Positions 8,261 through 17,813 are shown, numbered from the stretch's first letter. The stretch is DNA of 64,000 nucleotides from Cohnella mopanensis (GCF_022352055.1 NZ_JAKRWM010000002.1:124001-188000); one strand, 5' to 3'. Notes: generated from the sequence alone by a model not told the origin. Made by a program: numbers and translations.

Positions 8261-8303
8261 AACCTCTTTAAGTATCAGATTAACTTAGGGTGGGACATCA
8301 GGT

Positions 8304-9836
8304 ATGTTATGGACAGATTGGTCTCTGAAATGGACGACTGAGGGGCCGAGCTCAAGAAGCTCTCAACAACCGGCAGATATCGTTATCGTGTTAGCGGATC
8401 GTCAAGCGGTCGATGGTGACCGTCAAATCCTGAATTCGACGCTGGACCAAGCGTTGAAGGAACGGGTTCGCCGTGGAGTTTACGATGGAAAACCCGGACA
8501 AACAGCGATGTTTTCCACACTGGGGCTTCAACCGGAGCCCTATGCTATATATGTAGGATGCGATGCCGCGCCCTATTCATTGAAAGCGCTTCGCGATGCA
8601 GCGGGAAGCGTTGGAGCGGCATTGTTGGAATATCGCATACGGAAGGCCGCCTTTGTCTTGCCTGCGGGATTTACTCAATCTTTAGCAGAGCAGGACATAA
8701 GTGCGGCCTCTCAGGCGTTAATGGAAGGTTTGCTATTGGGATTGTATCGGAGGAACAGCAGGGCCCTTAAGGGGAGGGCGCAGGCTGAGCTCTCCGAAAT
8801 CGAATTCGTGCTCGAAACCGAGGATGCAAGGAGAGAGTGGGAACAAGGATTGCTGCGAGGGTATCTGGCGGCCAATGCTGCGTGTTATGCGCGCGAACTG
8901 ACGAACGAACCGGCCAATCTTCTGACTCCGGAACGGCTTGCGGAAGAAGCGAGGTCTCTTGCAATGCGGTATGGATTAGACTGCCGCATCTATGATGAGA
9001 ATGAAGCGGCTCAAGAAGGAATGGGCGGTCTACTAGCCGTGGGACAAGGAAGCGCAAATCCGCCTCGTATGATCGTTATCCATCATCGCGGCAACCCGGA
9101 ATCCTCGGAGACGCTGGGTCTTATCGGTAAAGGCGTAACCTTCGACACGGGTGGCATTTCCATTAAGAAGGCGGCCGGCATGGAGGAAATGATCTCCGAT
9201 ATGGGTGGCGCGGCGGCAATCATGGGCGTGATGCGGGCGGTCGGAGAAAGCAAGCCCGCGCTAAACGTGGTGGCGGTTATTCCTGCCGCCGAGAATATGC
9301 CCTCGGGCAACGCTTTTAAACCGGGAGACGTCATTCGAACGTATAGCGGCAAATCCGTTGAAGTTCTGAATACCGATGCGGAAGGGCGGATCGTCTTGGC
9401 TGACGGCCTGGAGACGGCTCTGCGGCAAGGAGCGACGAAGCTTATTGATGTAGCAACTTTAACCGGCGCGGTCATGCATGCGCTGGGAGACGTGACGACG
9501 GGCGCGTTTACGAACGAAGAGACGATGCTGGACGGCTTTCTTAAGAGTGCTCGTCGCGCGGGAGAATACGTATGGCCGTTACCGACTTATCCCGAATATC
9601 GAAGCATGCTCAAGAGCGATGTAGCCGATGTGAAAAATCATGGCGGAGCATGGGCCGGCGCGATCGCCGGTGCGTTGTTCGTCCATGCATTCGCTCAAGA
9701 TCGCCCTTGGATCCATCTGGATATCGGGGGGACGGCTTGGATGTGGAGCGACAGGGGCTTCGAGAGCAAAGGCGGCACGGGAGTAATGGTTCGCTCCCTA
9801 CTGGAATACATTCAAAGCGAAGCGGAAGAAGGATAA
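8304..9836 (+). CDS. Leucyl aminopeptidase (M17 family)
   Basis: A 510-residue cytosolic di-zinc/manganese aminopeptidase that removes N-terminal residues, chiefly leucine, from peptides. The C-terminal catalytic domain holds the metal and active-site motifs GKGVTFDTGGISIK and the family signature NTDAEGRIVLADGLE. The N-terminal third is the variable M17 macro-like domain. Length is normal. It starts at ATG 8304 behind AGGGTGGG. It may be co-transcribed with the MFS gene 57 bp downstream. Confidence 0.94.
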   Translation: MLWTDWSLKWTTEGPSSRSSQQPADIVIVLADRQAVDGDRQILNSTLDQALKERVRRGVYDGKPGQTAMFSTLGLQPEPYAIYVGCDAAPYSLKALRDAAGSVGAALLEYRIRKAAFVLPAGFTQSLAEQDISAASQALMEGLLLGLYRRNSRALKGRAQAELSEIEFVLETEDARREWEQGLLRGYLAANAACYARELTNEPANLLTPERLAEEARSLAMRYGLDCRIYDENEAAQEGMGGLLAVGQGSANPPRMIVIHHRGNPESSETLGLIGKGVTFDTGGISIKKAAGMEEMISDMGGAAAIMGVMRAVGESKPALNVVAVIPAAENMPSGNAFKPGDVIRTYSGKSVEVLNTDAEGRIVLADGLETALRQGATKLIDVATLTGAVMHALGDVTTGAFTNEETMLDGFLKSARRAGEYVWPLPTYPEYRSMLKSDVADVKNHGGAWAGAIAGALFVHAFAQDRPWIHLDIGGTAWMWSDRGFESKGGTGVMVRSLLEYIQSEAEEG

Positions 9837-9893
9837 CAAGGAACGATTGAACGACCTCTGCAGGCAGCCGGTACAACATGGGGGAACTATTAA

Positions 9894-11177
9894 ATGAGTA
9901 AAATCACAAGGGGATTTAGACAATCGCTAGCGATGGGCAGGCAGACGGAATCCGAAAATCGCAGAAGCTTGAGAATTTCCCTCATCGAGGGAATACCCGC
10001 GAATATATTAGCAAACTTGCTAGGCGGGCCTTTGCAAACCGTGTATTTGACCTATCTTGGATTTACCGCTTTTCATATTGGTTTTGTATTGGCCATCCCC
10101 CCCTTTGCTCTGCTTATTCAAATCTTTATCGCTTTCGCTATGCAGAAGTGGCAGAACCGTCGGTTATTCGTTATGCTGTTCGGGGTTGTCCATCGAACCC
10201 TATGGGTGGCAACCGGACTAATACCGCTTACCTTTACAGAGGACGCATGGATTCCGGTTTATCTCGCGTTATGGCTGATATCGATGATTTCCGGTCAGGC
10301 CGGAGGAGTCGTCTGGACATCCTTGATGGCCGATGTCGTTCCCCCGGCGATAAGAGGCAAGTATTTCGGCATACGGAATACGATCCATTGGGCGGTCGTA
10401 TGCGTCACGCTGCTGGCGGGCGGACAGATTATGGAATGGCTGCCGGGTTCGCGGGGGTTTACCGTACTGTTCGCTGTAAGCGCTCTATGCGTGATTTGGA
10501 ATGGTTGGGCGCTATCTCGTTATCCCAATCCTCCCTTTCAACCATCGGAAAGCGGAGGATCGCTTAAGTTGTTTTTACGACCGTTCGCGGATCGAAGGTT
10601 TGTTTCGGCAACTCTGTTCATATCGGTCTTTATTTTATTGCAAAATATCGTCATTCCGCTTTTCTCCTACGTGATGCTCGAAGTTATCGATTTGAGCACG
10701 AGTAAAGTGACGTTAATCATTATGCTTCAGAATCTAGTTATGATGGTCAGCTATTATTATTGGGGCGTGTTGAATAGCAAGTATTCCACGAATACGCTGC
10801 TCTTATGGACATTTCCGCTTATTGCGGCTTCCTGCGCGGTATGGGCCGGGATGGCGATATTGCCCGCTATTCTTATACTGATTATCGTGCACGTTTTGCT
10901 AGGCTTCGGGTTTGCAGGCTATAATCTGCTAGTGTTCAACTTCTTGATCGGGGACTCGCCGAAGTCGGAAAGGCCGATGTATGTCGCCGTATTCTCGGCG
11001 CTAACGGGTATTGCCGGTTTTATTGGTCCGATCGCAGGCGGTTGGTTGTACGACCAAGCTGCCGACGGACCGATGTGGCTGCAGACTTATGGGATAGCAA
11101 CATTTGCGGGTGGAGCGCTTCTAGTGCTTGCTTTAGTGCTAGCTCCTTTTGTCTTCAAGCCGAGCGATCGGCAATAA
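9894..11177 (+). CDS. MFS transporter
   Basis: A 427-residue polytopic membrane protein with about 12 hydrophobic helices, starting with a 30-residue charged cytoplasmic N-terminus. The arrangement of two six-helix halves joined by a cytoplasmic loop near residue 210, and a conserved PxAIRGKYFGIRN segment between helices 4 and 5, fit the major facilitator superfamily. Substrate is not deducible. It starts at ATG 9894 behind GGGGGAACTATTAA and sits 57 bp after the aminopeptidase gene, so peptides or amino acids are conceivable but unproven substrates. Confidence 0.85.
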   Translation: MSKITRGFRQSLAMGRQTESENRRSLRISLIEGIPANILANLLGGPLQTVYLTYLGFTAFHIGFVLAIPPFALLIQIFIAFAMQKWQNRRLFVMLFGVVHRTLWVATGLIPLTFTEDAWIPVYLALWLISMISGQAGGVVWTSLMADVVPPAIRGKYFGIRNTIHWAVVCVTLLAGGQIMEWLPGSRGFTVLFAVSALCVIWNGWALSRYPNPPFQPSESGGSLKLFLRPFADRRFVSATLFISVFILLQNIVIPLFSYVMLEVIDLSTSKVTLIIMLQNLVMMVSYYYWGVLNSKYSTNTLLLWTFPLIAASCAVWAGMAILPAILILIIVHVLLGFGFAGYNLLVFNFLIGDSPKSERPMYVAVFSALTGIAGFIGPIAGGWLYDQAADGPMWLQTYGIATFAGGALLVLALVLAPFVFKPSDRQ

Positions 11178-11349
11178 TGAGTTTAATTTGATATTTTGAT
11201 AGTTTGATTACAGTTGATAGGCGATAAGGCTGAGAATCCGGATAGGGTTCTCGGTCTTATACGCATGGAAACCGATCGCCACGAACAGTCTTTCGCGCTG
11301 CTTCATAGGCTACTGGATCGTTCGCGGATTCTTAAGGATAGAAGTTCTG

Positions 11350-11383
11350 TTGACAAAAGCAACTGTAATGCATATTATTACAG
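11350..11383 (+). promoter_or_regulatory. Strong SigA-type promoter with overlapping inverted-repeat operator
   Basis: TTGACA (11350-11355), a 17-bp spacer and TATTAT (11373-11378). The inverted repeat CTGTAAT (11363-11369) / ATTACAG (11377-11383) brackets the -10, so a repressor bound there would block transcription. Two further ATTACAG copies lie at 11207-11213 and 11459-11465. The rest of the 337-bp gap (11178-11514) holds no convincing gene. The promoter would drive the IDEAL-domain gene from about 11385 with a leader of 130 nt. Confidence 0.65.
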
Positions 11384-11514
11384 TAAGCAGTTAGAAATCG
11401 ACGACAGCCGAACGAGCGGGCTAATCGTCATTTTTTTAACTCAAATGTAACAATAGTCATTACAGTTTGTACGTCTTAAAGAGTATTAAAATTCACGGAT
11501 AGGCGGTGTTGAAG

Positions 11515-11883
11515 ATGAAAGTCGAAATCAGTGATTGGGTGTTGGCAAAAACGAAAAACGGGGAATTGATTCACGGATTCGTCGAAGATTTGGATGATCA
11601 ACAGGGAATGGCGACCGTCTATACCGTTAAGTCCGATAACGTTGAATCGGTTGGTAAACCCGTCGTCGTGCGCGAACGGTGGCTCAGAAAGCTGCCTGAT
11701 TATTCTCCGCATGACTCGGAGGCTATCCGGAGCTTAATTGATATTGCGTTATCGACGAGGGATGAGCATTGGTTTCAAGAGCTAACCTCGAAGATGGCTT
11801 CCATCGCCATCAACGACATGGAGCAGACACTCCATTCTAATCGCTATCCATCCGCGCCAAGCCGATTAGGCTTTCCGGTATAA
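11515..11883 (+). CDS. IDEAL-domain small protein
   Basis: A protein of about 122 residues. The N-terminal half reads like a small beta-barrel (ISDWVLAKTKNGELIHGFVEDL), and the C-terminal half contains LIDIALSTRDEHWFQELTSKM, which fits the IDEAL motif of Bacillales proteins such as YpiB. The motif is named for its sequence; it marks small regulatory proteins, but a biochemical function is not established. The ATG at 11515 is chosen because AGGCGG at 11501-11506 is correctly spaced for it; GTG 11506 is an alternative. The gene stands alone between an operator-controlled promoter and a terminator. Confidence 0.75.
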   Translation: MKVEISDWVLAKTKNGELIHGFVEDLDDQQGMATVYTVKSDNVESVGKPVVVRERWLRKLPDYSPHDSEAIRSLIDIALSTRDEHWFQELTSKMASIAINDMEQTLHSNRYPSAPSRLGFPV

Positions 11884-11895
11884 GGAACGAGAACG

Positions 11896-11930
11896 AACCG
11901 CCGATCTAGCCGATTAGCGGTTTTCTTTTT
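11896..11930 (+). terminator. Rho-independent terminator after the IDEAL-domain gene
   Basis: AACCGC (11896-11901) pairs with GCGGTT (11917-11922), with additional pairing inside, followed by a T-rich run to 11930. Confidence 0.75.
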
Positions 11931-12004
11931 GCAGTTGAACATCGCTTCGCTCATAATAGAGGTGTATTTAATAGCTAACAACGAATAGAGCGGAGGATCA
12001 TCTA

Positions 12005-12982
12005 ATGGGCAAAATCATTCCTTTTAATAAACATGGATTTTCGGCAAGCCAGCTCGTGTTAGGCTGCATGAGACTTGGCGGGGGCTGGAATCAAGATCCG
12101 ATTACTGCCGAGCACGTCAAACAAGCGCATGAAGCGGTAGATGCGGCTTTATCGATCGGAATCAACATGTTCGACCATGCGGACATCTACACGTGGGGGA
12201 AAGCGGAGAAGGTATTCGGTCAAGTGCTGAAGGAGAGACCGGAGTTAAGGGATTCCATCCTGCTGCAATCCAAATGCGGAATTCGATTGGGCACGGAGGA
12301 CTATCCCCGTACTCGTTTCGATTTCTCAAAGGAGCATATTCTATCAAGCGTAGATGGTATATTGGAACGATTGAGCGTCGAGAAAATCGATGTTTTGCTT
12401 TTACACCGTCCTGATCCTCTCGCCGATCCTGAAGAAATCGCGGAAGCTTTCCATAAACTTAAAGCGTCCGGCAAGGTCGGAAGCTTAGGCGTATCGAATA
12501 TGAGCGAGGGGCAAATGAAGCTGCTGCAAGCTTATTTGGACGAGCCGTTAGTAGCGAATCAGCTTGAACTAAGCTTGCTGAAGCTCGATTGGTTGGATTC
12601 CGTAGTCCATGTCAATCAAGAAGCGGGCAAGCTCAGCTCGTTCCCGGAAGGCACGATCGAGTATTGCAGGCTCAACAACGTCCAATTGCAAGCATGGGGC
12701 CCTTTGTCCAAGGGAGTCTATAGCGGCAAGGATATTTCCGGGGAGAGCGCCGAAGTTCAAGCAACGGCTGCCTTGGTCGCCCGATTGGCGGAAGAGAAGA
12801 ATACGACTAGAGAAGCAATCGTACTGGCGTTCCTCCTGCGGCATCCAGCCCACATCCAACCCGTAATCGGTACCGTTAATCCAGAGCGCATCGTGGCTTG
12901 CGGAGAAGCGGATAAAGTCGTATTAACCCGCGAGGAATGGTACCTTCTGTACATTACTTCTCGTGGACGTCTCATGCCATAA
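12005..12982 (+). CDS. Aldo/keto reductase (YdhF-like)
   Basis: A 325-residue NADPH-dependent oxidoreductase of the aldo/keto reductase superfamily with a TIM barrel fold. The catalytic tetrad is recognisable: Asp and Tyr in FDHADIYTWGKAE (about residues 59 and 64), a Lys in LQSKCGI, and a catalytic His in LLLHRPDPLADPEE. The C-terminal cofactor segment (IQPVIGTVNPERI) is present. The sequence layout is close to E. coli YdhF. The physiological substrate is unknown. It starts at ATG behind GCGGAGGATCATCTA and appears to have no operon partner upstream. Confidence 0.9.
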   Translation: MGKIIPFNKHGFSASQLVLGCMRLGGGWNQDPITAEHVKQAHEAVDAALSIGINMFDHADIYTWGKAEKVFGQVLKERPELRDSILLQSKCGIRLGTEDYPRTRFDFSKEHILSSVDGILERLSVEKIDVLLLHRPDPLADPEEIAEAFHKLKASGKVGSLGVSNMSEGQMKLLQAYLDEPLVANQLELSLLKLDWLDSVVHVNQEAGKLSSFPEGTIEYCRLNNVQLQAWGPLSKGVYSGKDISGESAEVQATAALVARLAEEKNTTREAIVLAFLLRHPAHIQPVIGTVNPERIVACGEADKVVLTREEWYLLYITSRGRLMP

Positions 12983-13030
12983 TGGATTAAAATGTAAGGG
13001 TACCCAATAGTGAGAGATGAGGTGTTGGAC

Positions 13031-13306
13031 GTGGAATTGATTATTACGCCTTCCGCGCTGTCATGCTTCAAAGGGGAATGGGGAATCAGCAACGATGAGA
13101 CGGTACGCGTCTTCGTGCGCTACGTAAGCGGAGGAGAGGTGCCGTTCGCATTCGGCATCACGAGAGATACTCCGCTTGACGCTGCGGTAACGACGGTTGC
13201 GGATCGAATTACTTTCTACATGGAGAGCAAAGACGTCTGGTTTCTGGAAGGTAAAAGCCTGAAAATCGATTACCGGGATGAAGAAATCGTATTTCATTTC
13301 GCATGA
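13031..13306 (+). CDS. HesB/YneR-like small protein without cysteine ligands
   Basis: About 91 residues. The layout ITPSALSCFKGEWGI...VRVFVRYVSGG...FAFGI...DRITFYME matches the HesB/IscA-like fold of B. subtilis YneR. The three cysteines that bind Fe-S clusters in true A-type carriers are missing (a single Cys near residue 10), so cluster transfer is unlikely; this is common in YneR proteins. The GTG at 13031 is chosen because GATGAGGTG ends 6 nt before it; a GTG at 13010 would add seven residues but has no ribosome site. It lies 48 bp after the aldo/keto reductase gene. Confidence 0.75.
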   Translation: MELIITPSALSCFKGEWGISNDETVRVFVRYVSGGEVPFAFGITRDTPLDAAVTTVADRITFYMESKDVWFLEGKSLKIDYRDEEIVFHFA

Positions 13307-13448
13307 TGGATAGCGGATAACCGTCCGAACGATATTCGGCTAACGGAAGCAGTTGCATTAGTGGTAGCAAAGAAACCAGGTTTGATGTAAACTAATAAGC
13401 ATTATGTTTCGCAACCGCACAAGCAGGAGAAAAGGAGAATTAAAGGAC

Positions 13449-14417
13449 ATGACGGTACATAATCAGACGAATCATTGCAAGATCGTGGATTGCACCATCC
13501 GCGATGGAGGACTTGTTAACAATTGGGATTTCAGCGTGGAATTCGTGCAGGATTTGTACGAATCGCTCAACGCTTCCGGAGTTGAGTACATGGAAGTCGG
13601 CTATAAGAACTCCCCTAAGCTTCTGAAAAGCGAAGGCACCGAAGGGCCATGGAGATTCCTGGACGATGATTTCTTGCGTAAAGTCATCGGCGAAAAGAAG
13701 AAAACGAAACTTTCCGCGCTGGTTGACGTAGGCCGCGTAGACGAAGCGGACGTTCTTATGCGCAGCGAGTCGATGCTCGATCTGATCCGGGTCGCTTGTT
13801 ACGCTCGCGATACGGCAAAGGCAATCGAACTTGCGACTTTGTTCCATGAGCGCGGATACGAGACGACCATTAACATCATGGCTCTGTCCGGCGTAATGGA
13901 CAACGAGCTGAACGAGGCGCTGGCGATGATCAACGACAGTCCGATCGATGTCGTATACATCGTGGATTCCTTCGGCAGCTTGGACCCGGATGATATGCGT
14001 TTTCTAGTGGAGAAATTCCGTCGTGCCCTGAAGAATAAACGTTTAGGCGTTCATACGCATAACAATCTGCAACTCGCTTTCGCCAACACGTTGACGGCAG
14101 CTCAACTGGGCGTTGAATTCCTTGATGCTTCCGTTTACGGAATGGGACGCGCTGCGGGCAACACGCCGACAGAGCTTCTGTTGGCAAAGCTTACCCGTCC
14201 GGAGTACAGCCTTCGCCCCGTGCTGGGCATGATCGAGAAGCATATGATCAAGCTGCGCGAGAAGGAAGAGTGGGGATACCTCATCCCGGATATGATCACG
14301 GGAACGTTGGACGAGCATCCTCGTTCGGCTATGGGCTGGAGAGCATCGGACAAACGCGATCAGTTCACCGAATTCTACGATAAAATGACAACGCCGGAAG
14401 TATTTCACGGCAAATAA
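13449..14417 (+). CDS. HMGL/DmpG-like aldolase-domain protein
   Basis: A 322-residue DRE-TIM metallolyase-type protein. It opens with KIVDCTIRDGG (the DxxxRDG substrate/metal motif) and carries HTHNN near residue 200, the second metal site, as in 4-hydroxy-2-oxovalerate aldolase and HMG-CoA lyase. The C-terminal communication domain of DmpG is absent, and no dehydrogenase partner is adjacent. The substrate is therefore open. ATG 13449 is used because AAAAGGAGAATTAAAGGA precedes it; an in-frame ATG at 13404 lacks a ribosome site. A strong terminator follows, so it forms a single-gene unit. Confidence 0.82.
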   Translation: MTVHNQTNHCKIVDCTIRDGGLVNNWDFSVEFVQDLYESLNASGVEYMEVGYKNSPKLLKSEGTEGPWRFLDDDFLRKVIGEKKKTKLSALVDVGRVDEADVLMRSESMLDLIRVACYARDTAKAIELATLFHERGYETTINIMALSGVMDNELNEALAMINDSPIDVVYIVDSFGSLDPDDMRFLVEKFRRALKNKRLGVHTHNNLQLAFANTLTAAQLGVEFLDASVYGMGRAAGNTPTELLLAKLTRPEYSLRPVLGMIEKHMIKLREKEEWGYLIPDMITGTLDEHPRSAMGWRASDKRDQFTEFYDKMTTPEVFHGK

Positions 14418-14435
14418 TCCATTGCGATTACGGGA

Positions 14436-14473
14436 GCTAGTACGGGTCTTTATGACCCGTGCTAGCTTTTTTT
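14436..14473 (+). terminator. Strong Rho-independent terminator after the aldolase-like gene
   Basis: Thirteen-bp arms (14436-14448 and 14454-14466, one G-U pair) around TTTAT, followed by seven T. Confidence 0.93.
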
Positions 14474-14559
14474 GGCTATCAAGTTTACAAAAATGTTCTC
14501 GACAATTTTCGCTCATTGGGATATGGTCTTGTAAAAAGATGGTATTCTAGGAGGCTAAC

Positions 14560-15216
14560 ATGGAGGATGCTCTGTCTATTAGCCAAGATGAGCGCATTCG
14601 AGAAACCGAGCTTCGGATTCAGCTGATCTTACGGCTCAAGAATCGCAAGCGTTTACCGCATTTAATGCCAGACAATGCTTGGCATCCCGGTTTGGACATA
14701 AGGATAGACGCACTGTCGGAAGCGGTGTTGGCCGACGGTAGGCCTGAAGGCGAATTGTCCGCGCGGGCGTGGAAGGCGGCTCTGCATCTGTGGAACGATA
14801 GCTTGATCGCGGCGCATGAGCTTGTCCAACCTATGAATACTCAGACAGGCGCAGCTTTGCATGGCATCATTCATCGTCGGGAAGGCGACTTCGATAACGC
14901 GAAATATTGGTTTCAAGTCGCCGGTGACCATCCTGCTTATCACGGTTTGCAGATTAGGGTGGCAAGCTTCCTAAGAGGGCAGTCGATTCCTCGCGGCCCG
15001 CTTATGATGGCCTTCTCCCAGATCGCATCGCAAGGCAGTTGGAATCCCTACTTATTCGTTAATGCGGTTGCCATTCAACAAGGTTATGTGAATGAAGAAG
15101 ACTCTCTTGGGCTGCTAGAATGCTTGCAGCAATTGGAGCTTGAGGCGTTCATACGTTTTCTCGAGGGCAGACTTGCCATACAAGATTGGGATGCCGAAGA
15201 GATAGACGATCTCTGA
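14560..15216 (+). CDS. Conserved-looking protein of unknown function
   Basis: A 218-residue soluble protein that I do not recognise. It begins at ATG 14560 behind TCTAGGAGGCTAAC, and codon use matches the neighbours, so the CDS is credible. The central part (HGIIHRREGDFDNAKYWFQVAGDHP) looks like a TPR-type helical pair, and no catalytic motif, signal peptide or membrane helix is visible. It converges on the MMPL gene with only 2 bp between the stops. Confidence 0.75.
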   Translation: MEDALSISQDERIRETELRIQLILRLKNRKRLPHLMPDNAWHPGLDIRIDALSEAVLADGRPEGELSARAWKAALHLWNDSLIAAHELVQPMNTQTGAALHGIIHRREGDFDNAKYWFQVAGDHPAYHGLQIRVASFLRGQSIPRGPLMMAFSQIASQGSWNPYLFVNAVAIQQGYVNEEDSLGLLECLQQLELEAFIRFLEGRLAIQDWDAEEIDDL

Positions 15217-15218
15217 GA

Positions 15219-17666
15219 TTATTTCTTGTCTGCACGAGAACGGAACGGCCACCAATTGGCTTCACCGAGCAGGAAGGAAAAGGCAGGAACGATTAAACCC
15301 ATGAATATCGTGGCATAGAGCATCAAACCGATAAGGGTGCCGACACCGATCTGCACAAGCGTATTTACGCCGGAGAAGCTGAGGGCGCCGAACGTCCCTG
15401 CCATAATAACGGCAGCGGAAGCGATGATCCCTCCCGTTGTTCTCATCGCTTTGGCCATGGCCGGTTTGACCTCTCCGGGTCGGTGTTCTTCCTTGAAGCG
15501 TGCCATTAAGAAGATGCTATAATCAACCCCGAGCGCCACGATGATAAGGAAAATAAAGAAGCTTACCGTCCACGATAGGCCGGGGTACCCCAATACATCC
15601 ACGAACAGAAACTCCAAAATTCCCATCGTAACGAGATAGTTAAATCCCAGTGATAGCATGACATATAACGGCGCTAATAAAGAACGGAGAAGAAGAATAA
15701 GCACGATTCCAATTCCCGCGAGCACGAGTAGAATAGTCCTCACGAAATCGCGATAGGAAATGCCGCTTAGCTCATTGTATTTGGCAGATACTCCGGTCAT
15801 GTATACCTTCGGTTCCGATAACGACGTACGATTGATGCTGTCTCGAATGAACTCTCCGATGAGCGGTATGGACTTCATCGCGCTGTCCGAATAAGGATTC
15901 GTCTCTAGAATGAGTTCGAACTTCGTCGTGTGTCCGTCGGGAGAAATATAATAATCCAAGGCTTGAAGACTGGTTTCGGACAGATTGTCCGTCCGCGAAT
16001 CTCCCCTTGGATTCGAGATTCGCTGTAGTGCGCTGAGCTGCGAAATGATCAGTTTACTTAGTCCATCCCCGAGCCCCCGTATAGACGGAACAACGCCCAG
16101 AAGCCCTCGGCTTATCGGTACAACTCCTAAGGCTACGGCTTCCAGTCCTTCGACTAAGGAACGCTGATCCTTCATAATGGATTGAATTAGTTCTTGGGCA
16201 TTCGGTTGCTGCCGAAGCTGTCCCGGTACGGTCAGTTGTTCCGGTTTGCGGCCGAGCGGACGTACCGCGCTGCGCACCTCCTTAACGTTAACGGCGCGGG
16301 TCAGATCGGAGCTGATCTGTTCGAGTGCGGCAAGCCCTGATTTCGTGCGCATAGATTGACTTGATGTTATCGCTACGGTAACCGGAAATACTTCTCCTGC
16401 GCTAAAGCTTTTCTCTACCTGTCGAAATCCGATAATCGATTCCAGACGGGGACTAATCTCGGAAATATCGTCGAAGGAACGTTTGTTATGATAGAGCAAA
16501 GTCAAAGGTCCGAGAACGATGACGGCGCATAATAAGATGAGCCCGGAGCGTCTAGCTGTTAAGGAACTAAGCTTCTCCCATAACTTCGATTCCCGAGCGC
16601 TTTTCGTTTCCTTTAATGGGATTGGCCAAAAAGCGGCTTTGCCGAAAGTTAGCAGCAAGGCAGGCGTCAACGTCAGCGCGGCAACGATCGTCACTAGCAT
16701 GCCGATGGCTACGCCGATAGCGGACCGGTACAGTCCAAACTCCGCGAATCCGATAATTAGAAATGCCGTTAGCACCGTGCTGGCAGAGAAAATAATCGTT
16801 TTTCCAACGCCGTTCATCATACGGAACATGGCAGCAAGCATGTTTCCATCCTGCCCCGTACGAAGCTCCTCGCGATAACGCTGAATGAGGAGCATGCAAT
16901 AGTCGGTTCCCGCACCGAATAACACGGCAATCAGAAAAGACTCCGTGAAATGGGAGACGGGCATGCCGAATCTAGCCGTCCAACTAATTAATCCCTGCGA
17001 TATGACATAGCTGATTCCGATCGTCAATAAAGGAATGATCGGGGTCACAGGAGAGCGGAACACAATGAGCAGGATAAGAAGCACGATCCCGATCGTAAAA
17101 ATTTCGGTTCTACGTAAGCCGCTTTCCGAGGTTTGCTGGAAATCCTGCGAGAGCGGCGCGCCTCCCGTCAATACGGACGATGTCCCCTCAGGAGCTTCTA
17201 CAAGCAGCTGTTTGAGTTTAACTAATGTTTCCTTAGTCGCGTCTTGGAAATCGGCATAAGGAAGATTAACGATCGCAAGCAGCGTCGAGCCATCTTTGCT
17301 TAGCAATCTCTCGGCGAGTTCCGGTTCCGTTTGGGTAGATAAAACGCTTGTAATCTGAAGTTCCTCTTTACGAGATTGTATCTGTGCGATAAGCTTGCCC
17401 ATCCAACTCGTATCTTCCTCCGTCAATTTACCTGGTCTGGAGAGCACGATTACCGCGCTGGACAATGAACGGGAAGCGGGATTGATTTCTTGCAACAGAC
17501 GGGTTGCCTGTACGGATTCGGCATCGGCCGGCAGAAATTTCTGTTCTGTCTGGCGCACGACAGCCTGTAAATCCGGTAAAACGAAGTAGGAGAGTGAGGC
17601 CAGCACAAGCCAAACCGCGACGATAAACCAACGCAGTTGGGATAACCGACCTATCCATTTATCCAT
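15219..17666 (-). CDS. MMPL/RND-family membrane transporter
   Basis: An 815-residue protein with about twelve transmembrane helices in two similar halves, each with one leading helix, a large extracytoplasmic domain and a block of five helices. The helix pairs with GAGTDYCMLLIQRYREEL (first half) and GVDYSIFLMARFKEE (second half) are the MMPL/SSD motifs with proton-relay aspartates. MMPL proteins export lipids or small molecules by proton antiport (MmpL, ActII-3, B. subtilis YdgH). A marR-type regulator, often next to such genes, is not seen. The substrate is unknown. Confidence 0.9.
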   Translation of the reverse strand: MDKWIGRLSQLRWFIVAVWLVLASLSYFVLPDLQAVVRQTEQKFLPADAESVQATRLLQEINPASRSLSSAVIVLSRPGKLTEEDTSWMGKLIAQIQSRKEELQITSVLSTQTEPELAERLLSKDGSTLLAIVNLPYADFQDATKETLVKLKQLLVEAPEGTSSVLTGGAPLSQDFQQTSESGLRRTEIFTIGIVLLILLIVFRSPVTPIIPLLTIGISYVISQGLISWTARFGMPVSHFTESFLIAVLFGAGTDYCMLLIQRYREELRTGQDGNMLAAMFRMMNGVGKTIIFSASTVLTAFLIIGFAEFGLYRSAIGVAIGMLVTIVAALTLTPALLLTFGKAAFWPIPLKETKSARESKLWEKLSSLTARRSGLILLCAVIVLGPLTLLYHNKRSFDDISEISPRLESIIGFRQVEKSFSAGEVFPVTVAITSSQSMRTKSGLAALEQISSDLTRAVNVKEVRSAVRPLGRKPEQLTVPGQLRQQPNAQELIQSIMKDQRSLVEGLEAVALGVVPISRGLLGVVPSIRGLGDGLSKLIISQLSALQRISNPRGDSRTDNLSETSLQALDYYISPDGHTTKFELILETNPYSDSAMKSIPLIGEFIRDSINRTSLSEPKVYMTGVSAKYNELSGISYRDFVRTILLVLAGIGIVLILLLRSLLAPLYVMLSLGFNYLVTMGILEFLFVDVLGYPGLSWTVSFFIFLIIVALGVDYSIFLMARFKEEHRPGEVKPAMAKAMRTTGGIIASAAVIMAGTFGALSFSGVNTLVQIGVGTLIGLMLYATIFMGLIVPAFSFLLGEANWWPFRSRADKK

Positions 17667-17767
17667 GATTCGCCTCTACCTCCTACACGGTATGTCTCGA
17701 ATTCGCTTCTTCTACAATGATGAGATGGAGGGTGCCATAATTCTGTATGCTTGGCTTGAACGGAGGA

Positions 17768-17812
17768 AAGGCTGATCCCGCATGAGATTATTGATCATGA
17801 GGGATAGCCTTT
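17768..17812 (-). terminator. Hairpin terminator of the small minus-strand gene
   Basis: AAAGGCT-ATCCC-TCATG type arms (17796-17812 with 17768-17787 in reverse) form a long stem directly after the stop codon of the gene at 17814. Pyrimidine-rich sequence follows on the minus strand. Confidence 0.65.
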
Positions 17813-17813
17813 C

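Noticed and set aside
11214-11450. 78-residue plus-strand ORF in the gap before the IDEAL-domain gene
   Set aside because: Starts at a TTG without a ribosome site, overlaps the strong promoter at 11350-11378 and has no recognisable composition.
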